Shown: positions 26,554 to 36,329, numbered from the stretch's first letter. The stretch: 64,000 nucleotides of DNA from an uncultured Aquimarina sp. (GCA_947493035.1 CANLOW010000003.1:1-64000), one strand, 5' to 3'. The notes: generated by a model not told the origin, from the letters alone. Numbers and translations: made by a program.

Positions 26554-27870
26554 ATGAAATATTTAAGGCTTCTAACATTAATTACACTATTTGTTAATCT
26601 ATCTTGGTCTCAAAGCAAAAAAATAGAGTTTAATACGGAAGGTAAATATCGTCCGTTCAATTTAGTTAATACTCAAAACGGAAATATAGTATTTAGTATG
26701 AATAACTTCCCTACAAATACTACCATTAGAAATAAAAAAAAGCATTTTGTAAAAAGCTTTTTAATAGACCCTAATGAATATAAAATACTATCTGAATACA
26801 AAGGAACATATAAATTTTACAGGTCATTTAATTCCTATGATGGAAGCGAAACTATATTTCATGATAATGGAAAAGATAATATTCATTTAGCAAACTCTCC
26901 TGAAAAAATTCCTGAAATAAATACAGGACAGTTTTTCAATATTTTAAATTCTCCTGTTTACAGAATAATGCTAAAAAATGGATTTGGCGGAATAAAATTA
27001 GGGCCTCAAGTTTTTAACAAAATAAACTATAATTTTTGGAAATGGGATGGACAAAAAACACAAATTAATCTTGATAAACCTGCAAAATTTGCATTACTCC
27101 CAAGACTTATTTCTTTCGATAAAAGTACTTTCACACTATCTGGAAAGATATTTGATAAAGACGCTAATGAATTAAATCAAAAAACTCTTGGTTTTTATAC
27201 TTATAATGATGCTGGTCAATTGAATGATAAATTTGAAATACTTTTTAAAAGTCAAAGTGATTTCTCTTTTCCTTTAGCAAAACAAAACCCAATTGAAAAT
27301 ATTTTTAAAGGTAAAAACAAAAATGAATACTATTATTATGGTATTCAAAAATCAAATAGTTCAAAAAAATCTATCGTATTTATATATAAATTTGATAAGC
27401 AAGGCATTATTTGGAAAGAATTCTACGAGCTAGGGAATGAAAAAGATAAATACAACACGAACTCTGTTTGGACTAAAATAAAAGCGGGTCTATTAGGTGA
27501 TAAGATCATTATCAGTGTTTACAATACAAAAGACGAATATTTAAAAGTATTTCTAGGAGATGATAAGGATGGTAAATTGATTAAACATAATACAGATTAT
27601 TTTAAAAGCGAAAGTGGTTATAAAGCTTTCAGCATTGGCAATTCAGTATTAGATGGAGGAATCACACTAAAGAAAAAAGGTCAGAAAAAAGGACTTGATA
27701 TACTAACTACATCATTAACTCTTCTAGATAACACTACTTTTTCTCTTGACTTTTTAGATACAAAGAAGTTTAAAGTATCATCCTTGTTATCAAAAGGAAA
27801 ACTAATACTTGTTAAACATGATTTGAAAGAAGGTAATTGTGAAATGTATTTCTATGATACTATAAAATAA
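26554..27870 (+). CDS. secreted beta-rich protein of unknown function
   Basis: 438 residues with signal peptide 1-19 (ends LSWSQ). The mature protein is beta-rich with repeated FDKxG / YDGSE-type turns, suggesting a beta-propeller-like or stacked-sheet fold, for example YKFDKQGIIWKEFYEL. No family recognised. Probably periplasmic. Cassette arms GTTAGCAAAA / TTTTGCTAAC. Confidence 0.68.
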   Translation: MKYLRLLTLITLFVNLSWSQSKKIEFNTEGKYRPFNLVNTQNGNIVFSMNNFPTNTTIRNKKKHFVKSFLIDPNEYKILSEYKGTYKFYRSFNSYDGSETIFHDNGKDNIHLANSPEKIPEINTGQFFNILNSPVYRIMLKNGFGGIKLGPQVFNKINYNFWKWDGQKTQINLDKPAKFALLPRLISFDKSTFTLSGKIFDKDANELNQKTLGFYTYNDAGQLNDKFEILFKSQSDFSFPLAKQNPIENIFKGKNKNEYYYYGIQKSNSSKKSIVFIYKFDKQGIIWKEFYELGNEKDKYNTNSVWTKIKAGLLGDKIIISVYNTKDEYLKVFLGDDKDGKLIKHNTDYFKSESGYKAFSIGNSVLDGGITLKKKGQKKGLDILTTSLTLLDNTTFSLDFLDTKKFKVSSLLSKGKLILVKHDLKEGNCEMYFYDTIK

Positions 27871-27878
27871 CTTTTGCT

Positions 27879-28064
27879 AACATTGTATAAAAAACATAGG
27901 GCGGTCTAACATTATTCGAAAAGTTTGGGGATAATCCGCTATGTCCCCAAATATAAAATTTAGTGTTTCAACATTGAAGATAAACACAAAACATTATATT
28001 TGGCTTAGTTATAAACCCGGAGTTAGGGCTAACCCGCTGCCCTACGTTTCTTATACTCACCGTT
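27879..28064 (+). repeat. attC-like site 25, subtype B
   Basis: Standard subtype B. Right arm GTTGGCAACC continues ATT; the cassette's far end reads AAACGGTTGCCAAC. Confidence 0.9.
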
Positions 28065-28080
28065 GGCAACCATTAAAAAA

Positions 28081-29052
28081 ATGACTGTAAAAGAAGGAGA
28101 CATATTCATAACCGAACTGGAAAGAGCTTTTTTTGGAGCATTTAAAGTAATTAAAATTGGAAAGTCATTCTTCGAAGAAATAGATGGAGATTTAATGATG
28201 CTCGGTGTCCTAGATTATGTGGATAAGATAAAACCAGAATTAGATGATGAAAGACTAAATCAAGTTCTTTGTTGCGATAGGTTTTTCTTCTCAAATCAAT
28301 ATTCAATTGATTTTTATACCAATAATTCAAAATACAATGACTTAAGTAAGTTTGAATATCTTGGCAATAAGACAATGACAGCATTCGAAAAAAGTATTGA
28401 CTTTAAATTAGGAGATGGAAGAAGTGGCTTAAAAGGAGGCTTTCCTTTGACTGGTGTAATGGAATCTGACTTTGGCAAGACAGCTTTTCTTGAATGGCGT
28501 TGGATTAATGAAAAAAAAGAGTTTCAAAAAGAAGTAGAAATAGACAATGAAAAAGCTCGTGTAGCCAGAGAGGAGTACAGAAAGCGGTCTATGAAACCTA
28601 AAAAAATGTTAGACGACAATCTATTTTGGGAAGTAATTGGAAAAATCGATTGGACAGAAGAAGACGACCAAGAAAGAATGAAACCCGCAATAGACTTTTT
28701 ATCAAAGAAAAAAGTTAGTGATATAAAACAGTTTCAAGAAAATCTAAGCTACAAACTGTATCTATTGGATACCAAAAAAAACGCTCAAAATATTGGAGAA
28801 GACTCATATAAAGAAGATGATTCTTATTTCTCTGTCGATAACTTTCTTTATGTAAGATGTTGTGTTATTGCTAATGGCAAAGAATACTTTAAAAGTGTCT
28901 TGAAAAACCCAAAAGAAATGCCAAAAGATGGAGACTTTGAACCTTTATTATATATTGCTGAAGAAGCTTATGAAAAGCGAATGAATAGAGAGTTAGAATA
29001 TGAAACAGGTTGTGATTATGAAACATTTTCAAACATCAAAGGTTGGGAATAA
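28081..29052 (+). CDS. DUF4240 protein with Imm26-like N-terminus
   Basis: Start ATG 28081; the in-frame TTG upstream belongs to the recombination arm. The N-terminal ~110 residues (KEGDIFITELE ... FGAFKVIK) look like the immunity-protein-26 type. The C-terminal ~150 residues match DUF4240: FWEVIGKIDW near 183, FQENLSYKLYLLD near 218, then DNFLYVRCCVIANGKEYF and LLYIAEEAYEKR. DUF4240 proteins are associated with immunity to secreted toxins; no cognate toxin is visible in the neighbourhood. Confidence 0.75.
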   Translation: MTVKEGDIFITELERAFFGAFKVIKIGKSFFEEIDGDLMMLGVLDYVDKIKPELDDERLNQVLCCDRFFFSNQYSIDFYTNNSKYNDLSKFEYLGNKTMTAFEKSIDFKLGDGRSGLKGGFPLTGVMESDFGKTAFLEWRWINEKKEFQKEVEIDNEKARVAREEYRKRSMKPKKMLDDNLFWEVIGKIDWTEEDDQERMKPAIDFLSKKKVSDIKQFQENLSYKLYLLDTKKNAQNIGEDSYKEDDSYFSVDNFLYVRCCVIANGKEYFKSVLKNPKEMPKDGDFEPLLYIAEEAYEKRMNRELEYETGCDYETFSNIKGWE

Positions 29053-29063
29053 AAACGGTTGCC

Positions 29064-29250
29064 AACACTATATATAGCAAATTGGGCGATTAGTATTTAA
29101 TCGAAAGATTGTTATCTATTTGCAAAGTCGCCAAATCTTTTGATTTGGTATTAAAAGAGAAAAATTAAAACAAAATACAAAAGATTTGGCTTATGGCTAG
29201 CTCGAAAATAATCGCTTGTTTTCTGCCCAACTTGCCATATATTTAACATT
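29064..29250 (+). repeat. attC-like site 26, subtype C, mutated GTT
   Basis: Subtype C stems, but the terminal triplet reads ATT (29248-29250) where GTT is expected. The following cassette still has matching arms (TTAACCAC / GTGGTTAA), so the G was lost after insertion. The exchange base is affected, so this junction is probably inactive. Confidence 0.82.
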
Positions 29251-29267
29251 AACCACAATTCCGAAAA

Positions 29268-29699
29268 ATGGATGGATTAATCAAAACAGGAAAGAGAAGA
29301 ACTATACTTGTATCAATTAGTATTTTATTAATCTCAATAATTACAATATTCTTTTATCATTCGGTAAGGGCGGAAATTGATCCTAAAAAACTTGTCCAAC
29401 AAATAATTAGATTTTCATTGACTGTGGGGCTTTTAGTTATGGTTTACAAAGGAAAGAAATGGGCTAGAACAATTTCTTTAATTCTATTTTCTTTAGCCAT
29501 ATTAGGCGTTCTTATAGCTTTAAGGATAGAAGTACCTTTTGTAAATAAAATACCACTAATAACACTTATTTTGATTTACTCTATTTCTATTTATCACTTT
29601 GGGTTTTCTAAAAGTTTTAAAGCTTTTTTCGAGTTTGAAAACAGAGACCTTAAAGACTTTTCGCTACTTGATGAAACTTTAGATGGGAGCAAGCAATAG
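29268..29699 (+). CDS. multi-pass membrane protein (143 aa)
   Basis: Four predicted helices (about 13-32, 48-62, 66-86, 95-112). No family recognised. Overlaps the next gene by 17 bases, so the two are likely coupled. Confidence 0.7.
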   Translation: MDGLIKTGKRRTILVSISILLISIITIFFYHSVRAEIDPKKLVQQIIRFSLTVGLLVMVYKGKKWARTISLILFSLAILGVLIALRIEVPFVNKIPLITLILIYSISIYHFGFSKSFKAFFEFENRDLKDFSLLDETLDGSKQ

Positions 29700-30174
29700 T
29701 GTTATATCAATTTCAGAAATACAGGGTAATTCAGAAATAATAAATTATTTTGGAACTCTTGAGAATTATCAAATTCCTGATTCTAGCTATTTAGAGCATA
29801 GTGCAAGATATCCTACAATAAGAGAAGTTCTTATATCCTTAGCTAAACTTGATATAAAAATCAAAGGAGAGCATAAGAGCACTCTAAAGGAAAATAATCA
29901 AGAAATTGTAGTCCATAGTTTTGATATAAAAAATAACGAAACTGAATATTGTGAAGACCTAACATTAAGATATCTCAAGAGACATAATGATAATACTCCT
30001 GTTCTGAGTATTAGTGGAATAAAAACTGATTATAGAATATTGATTAAAATAGCTATAGAATTATCAAAGCATTGTGGATCATTCTTTGTTGTAAATCCTT
30101 ATCAATGTTTTTTTATTCATAAGGAGGCTAACTATGATATGATATTGAGGCTAATCAAAGAAAAAAGTGGTTAA
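29683..30174 (+). CDS. hypothetical protein (163 aa)
   Basis: Soluble protein with LEHSARYPTIREVLISLAKL and a C-terminal CGSFFVVNPYQCFFIHKE stretch. Not recognised. The stop (TAA at 30172-30174) overlaps the next site's AAC. Confidence 0.66.
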   Translation: MGASNSVISISEIQGNSEIINYFGTLENYQIPDSSYLEHSARYPTIREVLISLAKLDIKIKGEHKSTLKENNQEIVVHSFDIKNNETEYCEDLTLRYLKRHNDNTPVLSISGIKTDYRILIKIAIELSKHCGSFFVVNPYQCFFIHKEANYDMILRLIKEKSG

Positions 30175-30360
30175 CACTATATATACAACATGCTTTGTTT
30201 AGCTGTTTTGAAGTAAGGCTTGGTTTGTATTTGGTTTCCCACGCATATTATTTTGATGTATCGAATTTTGAATTAAATTAGCGCTAAACAAAAAATATGC
30301 GCTCGTGCTACACCAAAGTTCCCCGAACTCTAGCTCGCACGATTGTATATATTCACCGTT
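30173..30360 (+). repeat. attC-like site 27, subtype A (variant 3)
   Basis: Near copy of site 22. Right arm GTTATATGC opens the reverse-oriented cassette. Confidence 0.9.
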
Positions 30361-30368
30361 ATATGCAA

Positions 30369-30617
30369 TTAAGACAACTGTTGTTTTATGAATCCATTTA
30401 TTTGGTTTGCTATTTCTAATAAGTGGTTTTCAGCTAAACTTTTTGCACTTTCTAAATCATATTCAGCACCTAACCATTCACCTTTTAGGTTTATGTCGTA
30501 GCTAGGTCTTTCTTTCCACCCTTTCCAATCAATCACATATTCACCTATTGGTGTATCAATTTTTATATGGTTATAGGGCACTTCGTTGTTTGGTTCACTT
30601 TCTTTAGTCCAATTCAT
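30369..30617 (-). CDS. small hypothetical protein, reverse-oriented cassette gene
   Basis: 82 residues: a beta-hairpin region (YNHIKIDTPIGEYVIDWKGW) followed by a helix (LESAKSLAENHLLEIANQI). The layout resembles small phage/plasmid-borne proteins of unknown function with a TPxGxxxIxWKGW pattern. The cassette is only about 285 bases, bounded by GTTATATGC and GCATATAAC, and the gene opposes the array. Confidence 0.7.
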   Translation of the reverse strand: MNWTKESEPNNEVPYNHIKIDTPIGEYVIDWKGWKERPSYDINLKGEWLGAEYDLESAKSLAENHLLEIANQINGFIKQQLS

Positions 30618-30644
30618 TTTATTAAGTTTAAATTAAAAGCATAT

Positions 30645-30702
30645 AACACCACCTATATGCAAAATTCCGTTTCACTCCATTCAGCACATAGTCTTGTTCA
30701 TT
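30645..30702 (+). repeat. attC-like site 28, short and degenerate
   Basis: 58 bases. AAC at 30645; outer stem ACCTATATGC / GCACATAGT; final triplet ATT instead of GTT. The next cassette appears to open TTGTGTTT and close AACACAA, supporting a real boundary at 30700-30702. Confidence 0.6.
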
Positions 30703-30740
30703 GTGTTTCATTAGAAAATTATACTTAAAAGTTTTATCAA

Positions 30741-31103
30741 ATGAATGAATTTAATCCTGATGAATTTCCTAAAAATTTAACAGAACTGGATGTGGAAAAA
30801 TTGGCTATTTTGAATATTAAAAATCCAATATCGGACTTGTGGAAAAAAATAGCAAGAAAATTAACTTCAGAACAAAAGGTGAGGATTAATAAAAAAATAG
30901 AAAGCTTAAATTATCCTAAAACTGAAAAATTAGCTTCTTTTGTAAAAAAATCAATGGATGATGAAACTTGGAATAATATAATTGAACAAAAAGAAAGGTC
31001 TATTTTTTATGGAAATATGGGTACACCAGCTACTCCCTTAGAATTTAAATCTAAATACGGAGAATGGCCTCCTGGATATGATGAAAATGGAAATAAAAAA
31101 TAA
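30741..31103 (+). CDS. hypothetical protein (120 aa)
   Basis: Soluble, Lys-rich ([45 protein letters not shown] shown as [17 protein letters not shown]). No family recognised. Sole gene of its cassette. Confidence 0.66.
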   Translation: MNEFNPDEFPKNLTELDVEKLAILNIKNPISDLWKKIARKLTSEQKVRINKKIESLNYPKTEKLASFVKKSMDDETWNNIIEQKERSIFYGNMGTPATPLEFKSKYGEWPPGYDENGNKK

Positions 31104-31112
31104 CGAAAACAC

Positions 31113-31298
31113 AACACTATATATAGCAAATAGGGCGATTAGTGCTTAACCGAAAGGTTATTGTCTATTTGCGAAGTCACCAAATCTTTTGATTTGGTAT
31201 TAAAAGAGAAAAATTAAAACAAAATACAAAAGATTTGGCTTGTGGCTAAACTGAAAATAACCGCTTTTTTTTGCCCTAAATGCCATATATTTAACGTT
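31113..31298 (+). repeat. attC-like site 29, subtype C
   Basis: Stem ATATATAGCAAATAGGGC / GCCCTAAATGCCATATAT. Right arm GTTAGGGCTA. Confidence 0.9.
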
Positions 31299-31321
31299 AG
31301 GGCTAATTAAATAACAAATAA

Positions 31322-33001
31322 ATGAGTAAATTACACGTAAATCATATAAAAGTAAGATTAAAAGAAATATACTCTGATTTAATTGACTTAAGTGACGTAG
31401 CAAATAAAGGAACCGAAGACAAAGAAAATCATTTTTTAACTAGAGCTTATACGGCTTATACTCTACAAATTCTTAGTGGTTTGCCTCCTGAAATATGTGC
31501 TAAAAATGTGGTAGATGGATATGATGATAATGGAATTGATTTAATTCATTTTGATAGTCAAAGTAAAAATTTGTGGATCATCCAATCTAAATTTATAAAA
31601 AGTGAAAATGGAGAACCTGAATCTGGAGAAATTCTAAAATTCACAAAAGGTATCAGAGATCTAATTGATTTGAAATTCGATAGATTTAATAAAAAAATTA
31701 AGGACAAAGAAAGTGATATTTTAAATGCTTTAGATGATCACCTTGTAAAATTCAAATTAGTATTAACATATACAGGAAAAGATCATATTAGTGAGAGTTC
31801 TAATAACATTATAAGTGATTTATTAAACGAACTTAATGATCCTTCTGAATTAGCTACTTTTCAAAAATTCCCCTTGAATTCTGCTCATAAATCTTTAGTT
31901 GGGGGACTAGAAGGTGATCCAATAGATGCAGAAATAGCTTTAAGTAATTGGGGATTTATGGAACACCCTTATAAAGCTTTTTATGGAATGATTAATGCTA
32001 GTAATTTAGCTTCTCTATGGGCTGAAAATAGAACTAGACTATTTTCTGAAAACATTAGAGATTTTGTTGGATTTTCTGATGTTAATGAAGATATCATTAA
32101 TACTATTAAAAACGAACCTGAACATTTTTATTATTTCAATAACGGGATAACAGCTTTATGCAGTTCCATTGAAAAAAAAGCATTAAGTGGTAGAGATCGG
32201 AATTCTGGATATTTTGTTGCTAAAGATTTTAAAATAGTTAATGGAGCTCAAACTGTTGGAAGTATTGGTTCTTCTTTTGAACAAGGAATTGAAAATGTAG
32301 ATAATACTAATGCGTTTATAAAGATAATCTCATTAGAGAATTGTCCAGATGGGTTCGGTACGAGAATTACAAAAGCTTCTAACACTCAAAATAAAATTGA
32401 CAAAAAAGATTTTGTTTCTTTAGATCCACAGCAAGATAGAATAAAAACAGAATTAGCTTTAGAAGGAATAACATATCATTTTAAAAGAACAGATTTAAAT
32501 GTGGTTTTGGATGATGAAAATTATACTATAGAAGAAGCTACAATTTCATTGGCTTGTTTTAATTCCGATGTTAGTCTTGCTGTTCAAGCAAAACGAGAAA
32601 TAGGTAAACTATGGGATGATATATCTAAAAGACCGTATATTGACTTATTTAATAGTGAGACACGGTCTTTTGAGATAATTAGAACAATAAAAATATTCAG
32701 ACTTGTAAATACAATTTTACTTGATCTTCAAAAAACTTCATCTGGAAGGGATAAAAGCCATTACATCCATTCTAATAGATTCATACTGCATATGGTTCTA
32801 AATTCTATTTCGAAAGAACAAATTTTAAATCCTGCTTTTGATTTTAATACGATTTTAAACGATAGTTTTAAAACAAATATTAAAGATATCATTCAAAAAT
32901 CAAAAGATTTAGTAGAAAGCAAGTATCCTAATTCACTAATACACCAAGTATATCGAAATTTCAATAAATGTAGAGAACTGAAAACAGAACTAAATAGCTA
33001 A
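31322..33001 (+). CDS. AIPR-family abortive phage-infection protein
   Basis: 559 residues matching the AIPR family (PF10592), known from abortive infection systems. Seen: an N-terminal restriction-endonuclease-like segment with DDNGIDLIHFDSQSKNLWII, then Q-S-K (about 75-95), FYYFNNGITALC near 271 and KDFKIVNGAQTVGSIG near 304-320, the two strongest family signatures, then ASNTQNKIDKKDFVSLD near 358. Single-gene cassette between GTTAGGGCTA and TAGCCCTAAC. Probable phage defence; no partner gene is present. Confidence 0.9.
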   Translation: MSKLHVNHIKVRLKEIYSDLIDLSDVANKGTEDKENHFLTRAYTAYTLQILSGLPPEICAKNVVDGYDDNGIDLIHFDSQSKNLWIIQSKFIKSENGEPESGEILKFTKGIRDLIDLKFDRFNKKIKDKESDILNALDDHLVKFKLVLTYTGKDHISESSNNIISDLLNELNDPSELATFQKFPLNSAHKSLVGGLEGDPIDAEIALSNWGFMEHPYKAFYGMINASNLASLWAENRTRLFSENIRDFVGFSDVNEDIINTIKNEPEHFYYFNNGITALCSSIEKKALSGRDRNSGYFVAKDFKIVNGAQTVGSIGSSFEQGIENVDNTNAFIKIISLENCPDGFGTRITKASNTQNKIDKKDFVSLDPQQDRIKTELALEGITYHFKRTDLNVVLDDENYTIEEATISLACFNSDVSLAVQAKREIGKLWDDISKRPYIDLFNSETRSFEIIRTIKIFRLVNTILLDLQKTSSGRDKSHYIHSNRFILHMVLNSISKEQILNPAFDFNTILNDSFKTNIKDIIQKSKDLVESKYPNSLIHQVYRNFNKCRELKTELNS

Positions 33002-33009
33002 CTAGCCCT

Positions 33010-33193
33010 AACATCATATATAGCAAATTGGGCAATTAATGTTTAACCGAAAGGTAGTTGTCTATTTGCAAAGTCGCCAAATCTTTTGATTTGGTATTAA
33101 AGAGAAAAATTAAAACAAAATAAAAAGATTTGGCTTGTGCTAAACCGAAAATAATTGCTTGTTTTCTGCCCTACTTGCCATATATTTAACGTT
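33010..33193 (+). repeat. attC-like site 30, subtype C
   Basis: Stem ATATATAGCAAATTGGGC / GCCCTACTTGCCATATAT (TTGG matched to CTACTTG with wobble). Right arm GTTAGCTTTC. Confidence 0.9.
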
Positions 33194-33238
33194 AGCTTTC
33201 AGTTAATTACCACTCAGTAAAATGAAAATTTCTAAATA

Positions 33239-33610
33239 ATGCCACACTCTCTTTTAAATACTAGTCAAAAGTATATTGAAGAAAAATTTATAGACGTAAA
33301 AAAACGATATATTCTTTTCGGAAATGAACTATATGAAATTTTGGAAAAAACTGAACCAGAAATTTTTAAATACTTGAAATTCTATCAAGCTATTGAAGTA
33401 AATGAGAAAACAACTTGGGGAGAAGTACAAAGTGAAGATAGTTACGCAATATACGATAATGGAGAAAAGTCTTTTGGAATACAACTAGAACCTTTATGCG
33501 CTGTTATTTGTCTTTACAATGAGAAAACTGGAATCGAAATTGGAAATTGGGATGGTAATGATTATTATCAAGAATCTATAAAATTTATAAAAGAAGAATT
33601 ATTGATATGA
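33239..33610 (+). CDS. hypothetical protein (123 aa)
   Basis: Small soluble acidic protein (YEILEKTEPEIFKYLKFYQ; GIEIGNWDGNDYYQESIKFI). Not recognised; overlaps the next start by 4 bases (ATGA), so the two genes are coupled. Confidence 0.66.
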   Translation: MPHSLLNTSQKYIEEKFIDVKKRYILFGNELYEILEKTEPEIFKYLKFYQAIEVNEKTTWGEVQSEDSYAIYDNGEKSFGIQLEPLCAVICLYNEKTGIEIGNWDGNDYYQESIKFIKEELLI

Positions 33611-34089
33611 AAAATTTGAGTGATTTTACAAATGAAATAATACCTATCGAGAAGTTTTCAATGAAGTGGAGATTTACAGAAGAAAAGTATGATGTTTTAC
33701 CAAATATTCATCTTAATCAGTTAAAACCACTGAGTGAGAAAGGAGCTAATTTTATTTGGAATCACGTTTCAAAAATACAATTACATAAAGATTATCCTTT
33801 TCAAAATGGACTTTTTAGATTTATAGAAACAATTGAATATTTTGAAGGAAAAGAGTCCTATATTAGAAAATGGCTATACAGAAGAGCTATTCCGTTCAAT
33901 GAAAACTGCTTTCTGTCTTGGCAACCTAATACAGGAATGGTAGTTCCCTGGAAAATTTTTATTAAGTATTTTGATAGTTTCAATTATTACAACGATCAAT
34001 TAACTTTGTTTAATGAAGACTTGAGTTGGTCAATAGTATTTGATAAAGACAAAATTTACTGGGGAACGAATAAAAACTATAGAGCATAA
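33607..34089 (+). CDS. hypothetical protein (160 aa)
   Basis: Aromatic-rich soluble protein (FLSWQPNTGMVVPWKIFIKY; FNEDLSWSIVFD). The pattern of Trp and a final W-S-I-V-F strand is common in small immunity-type proteins, but no family is recognised. Second gene of a two-gene cassette (arms GTTAGCTTTC / GAAAAGCTAAC). Confidence 0.66.
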   Translation: MKNLSDFTNEIIPIEKFSMKWRFTEEKYDVLPNIHLNQLKPLSEKGANFIWNHVSKIQLHKDYPFQNGLFRFIETIEYFEGKESYIRKWLYRRAIPFNENCFLSWQPNTGMVVPWKIFIKYFDSFNYYNDQLTLFNEDLSWSIVFDKDKIYWGTNKNYRA

Positions 34090-34101
34090 AACCGAAAAGC
34101 T

Positions 34102-34289
34102 AACAATGTATAAAAAACATAGGGCTTTTGTGCTAACTCCAAATTTTTGTATTTATTTACCATGTCCGCTAAATATAAAATTTGGCATTTATAATAGAAA
34201 AAATAAAAGCAAAATATTTATATTTAGCTAAGTAATAAACCGAAACGAAATTGCTTATCAACTGCCCTACGATTCTTATACTAACCGTT
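34102..34289 (+). repeat. attC-like site 31, subtype B (variant 2)
   Basis: Inner arms CTAAATATAAA / TATTTAGCTAAG. Right arm GTTAGCAAA. Confidence 0.88.
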
Positions 34290-34313
34290 AGCAAAATTAA
34301 AAACCTAAAAATA

Positions 34314-36329
34314 ATGAAAACTATAATCAAATTATTTGCAATTCTAAACTTCTTAATTTTACTAGGATGCAGTAAAGATGATGATGATAATAGTACTTCT
34401 AAAGACATGTCAAATGAAACTACTATTTCTAAAGATGATGATAAGGGTACTCCTATAAAAATGTCAAATGAAACTACTATTTCTATTGAAAATTCTGAAA
34501 CCCAAACATTTCAATTAAAAGAAATTAAAATAGATAATGTAAATTTAAAAGACACTTATAATGCGACACTAGATAACTTAAATATTATTTTAACTAAAAT
34601 TGATGATAATACCTTAGGGTTATTTATTCCTAACATAGCTGATGGTAAATACAATTTAGATTTTGAATTAGGCAACCTTGACCTTATTGTCTCCAAAACA
34701 AAATTGGTAAAGCCTAAAGAAGAAGTGATTGATGAATTCAAAACAATGGTTTCCAATAATTTTGTTCCAAATTCCTTAAACCAAGAATCTGAAGGTTTGA
34801 AAATTTTAAATGATATTATACAAAACTCTAATGAAGAAGAAAAACAAGCTATAGCTACTTTCTTAGATGCTAATAGATTAATTTTTCAAAAAATAATTAA
34901 CAAAAATGAAGAAGTAATATCGAGTAAATTCATAGGTAATACCTCCTTTAAAACAACAAATAATTCAGACTTAAACACAAGAGTCGGAAGATATAGCACT
35001 AACGTTTTACAGTTAGGAATAGGTGCTGTTGCTGTAGTAGGCGCTTCTGCATTAGGACAAACAGGTATTGGAGCTATTTTAGCGGGTGTAGGATTAGGAT
35101 TAATTTATGATGCAATACCAGCCGCACTTAATGAAGGTGAGGGCATGACTAACGAGAGCATTAAAGTTATTGACTATGAATATGTTTCAAATAATTTATC
35201 TCAGAAAATAATAAAATCTTCAAAAACTAATAATACATTGTTGGTTTTTGATAATAACTCTGCCAAAATACTAAATTCTACAATAGAAAGTAGAACTTTG
35301 GATCAAACTGATAGAGATTCAAAAGATATATTCTTCTTTAACAGTTTTTTTAAATCCTTTGATAAATTAAATGATATTATTAGTACAATAAATGAGGTAA
35401 TAAATATTACCAATAAAATACCATTTCTAGATATCTCGCCAATAAGCAGTGGGTTTATTCCTAATGTAGGGAATTTCAAAAATGAAAATATCTCTCCAGA
35501 AGTATTTTCTAATTATTCTTTTTCTGTCAAAAACAAAAAGATAAGTATATATTCAGCGTTTAAAGAAAACGGTATAATTGAAATTACTTTAACAGCCGAT
35601 GAATCTTTAGATTTATCACAACCCATAGAAACTAAATTAATAATTAATTACAATGATGAGTTAAATGATTTAAACAAAGAATTTGATATTATTCTAAATG
35701 CCACTTTGCCTAAGATAATAAATTTAAAATCCTTAGGTGTTGGGTTAGATGAGGTTTCTGTTGAAGCAAGTTTAATAGATAATGGTGTTGGCAATATTAC
35801 AGAAAGAGGATTTGTTTATAGCCTATCTAGAAACCCAAATATAGAAACCGATAACAAAGTAGAAATCGCAGGAACAAACTTTGGTGATATTAGTAAAACT
35901 ATTGATAACCTATTTCCAAATAGACAATATTATATTAGAGCTTATGCTATAAGTAATTTAGGCGTAGGGTATAGCCCAGAAATTACCATAACTACTGGTA
36001 ATCCTTGCGATGATATTAACAATATTAAAGAACAAATAATTGGTAATTGGGTAGTGAGACCATCTGATCCTAATTCTGAATCTACTGATTTAGAAATGTT
36101 TTCTAATGGCACAGGAGTTTACACTTTTGACGGTGAGACATATAATATGACGTGGGAAGTAACCTGTGATAGGTTTAGTGGAATTTTTAAGTTTACAGAT
36201 TGTGGATTTTGGCATCGAGGTGCTTTTTGTGATGAAATAAGTTTTCCTTTAGAAACACCTATAACAAAAATCACTATGGAAAGTAAATTTACATCTGGTC
36301 AAGAAAGTAGAATGTTCATAAAAAGATAA
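34314..36329 (+). CDS. large lipoprotein with fibronectin-like domain
   Basis: Start ATG 34314. Lipobox FLILLGCSK then an Asp-rich linker. Residues ~25-50 contain a tandem MSNETTIS repeat. A Gly/Ala-rich hydrophobic hairpin (about 240-275: VVGASALGQTGIGAILAG) is unusual for a lipoprotein and could insert in a membrane. Residues ~480-560 hold a Fn3-like module (GFVYSLSRNPNIE ... RQYYIRAYAISNLG), and the last ~100 residues look lipocalin-like (IIGNWVVRPSD). Surface or periplasmic. Function unknown. Confidence 0.72.
   Translation: MKTIIKLFAILNFLILLGCSKDDDDNSTSKDMSNETTISKDDDKGTPIKMSNETTISIENSETQTFQLKEIKIDNVNLKDTYNATLDNLNIILTKIDDNTLGLFIPNIADGKYNLDFELGNLDLIVSKTKLVKPKEEVIDEFKTMVSNNFVPNSLNQESEGLKILNDIIQNSNEEEKQAIATFLDANRLIFQKIINKNEEVISSKFIGNTSFKTTNNSDLNTRVGRYSTNVLQLGIGAVAVVGASALGQTGIGAILAGVGLGLIYDAIPAALNEGEGMTNESIKVIDYEYVSNNLSQKIIKSSKTNNTLLVFDNNSAKILNSTIESRTLDQTDRDSKDIFFFNSFFKSFDKLNDIISTINEVINITNKIPFLDISPISSGFIPNVGNFKNENISPEVFSNYSFSVKNKKISIYSAFKENGIIEITLTADESLDLSQPIETKLIINYNDELNDLNKEFDIILNATLPKIINLKSLGVGLDEVSVEASLIDNGVGNITERGFVYSLSRNPNIETDNKVEIAGTNFGDISKTIDNLFPNRQYYIRAYAISNLGVGYSPEITITTGNPCDDINNIKEQIIGNWVVRPSDPNSESTDLEMFSNGTGVYTFDGETYNMTWEVTCDRFSGIFKFTDCGFWHRGAFCDEISFPLETPITKITMESKFTSGQESRMFIKR

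Noticed and set aside
28063-28080. TTG start upstream of the DUF4240 gene
   Set aside because: The TTG is part of the GTTGGC recombination arm; ATG 28081 is the first start inside the cassette. The same reasoning was applied at 7095, 7995, 12677, 14550, 25627, 34314, 40778, 42788, 50454 and 56714.
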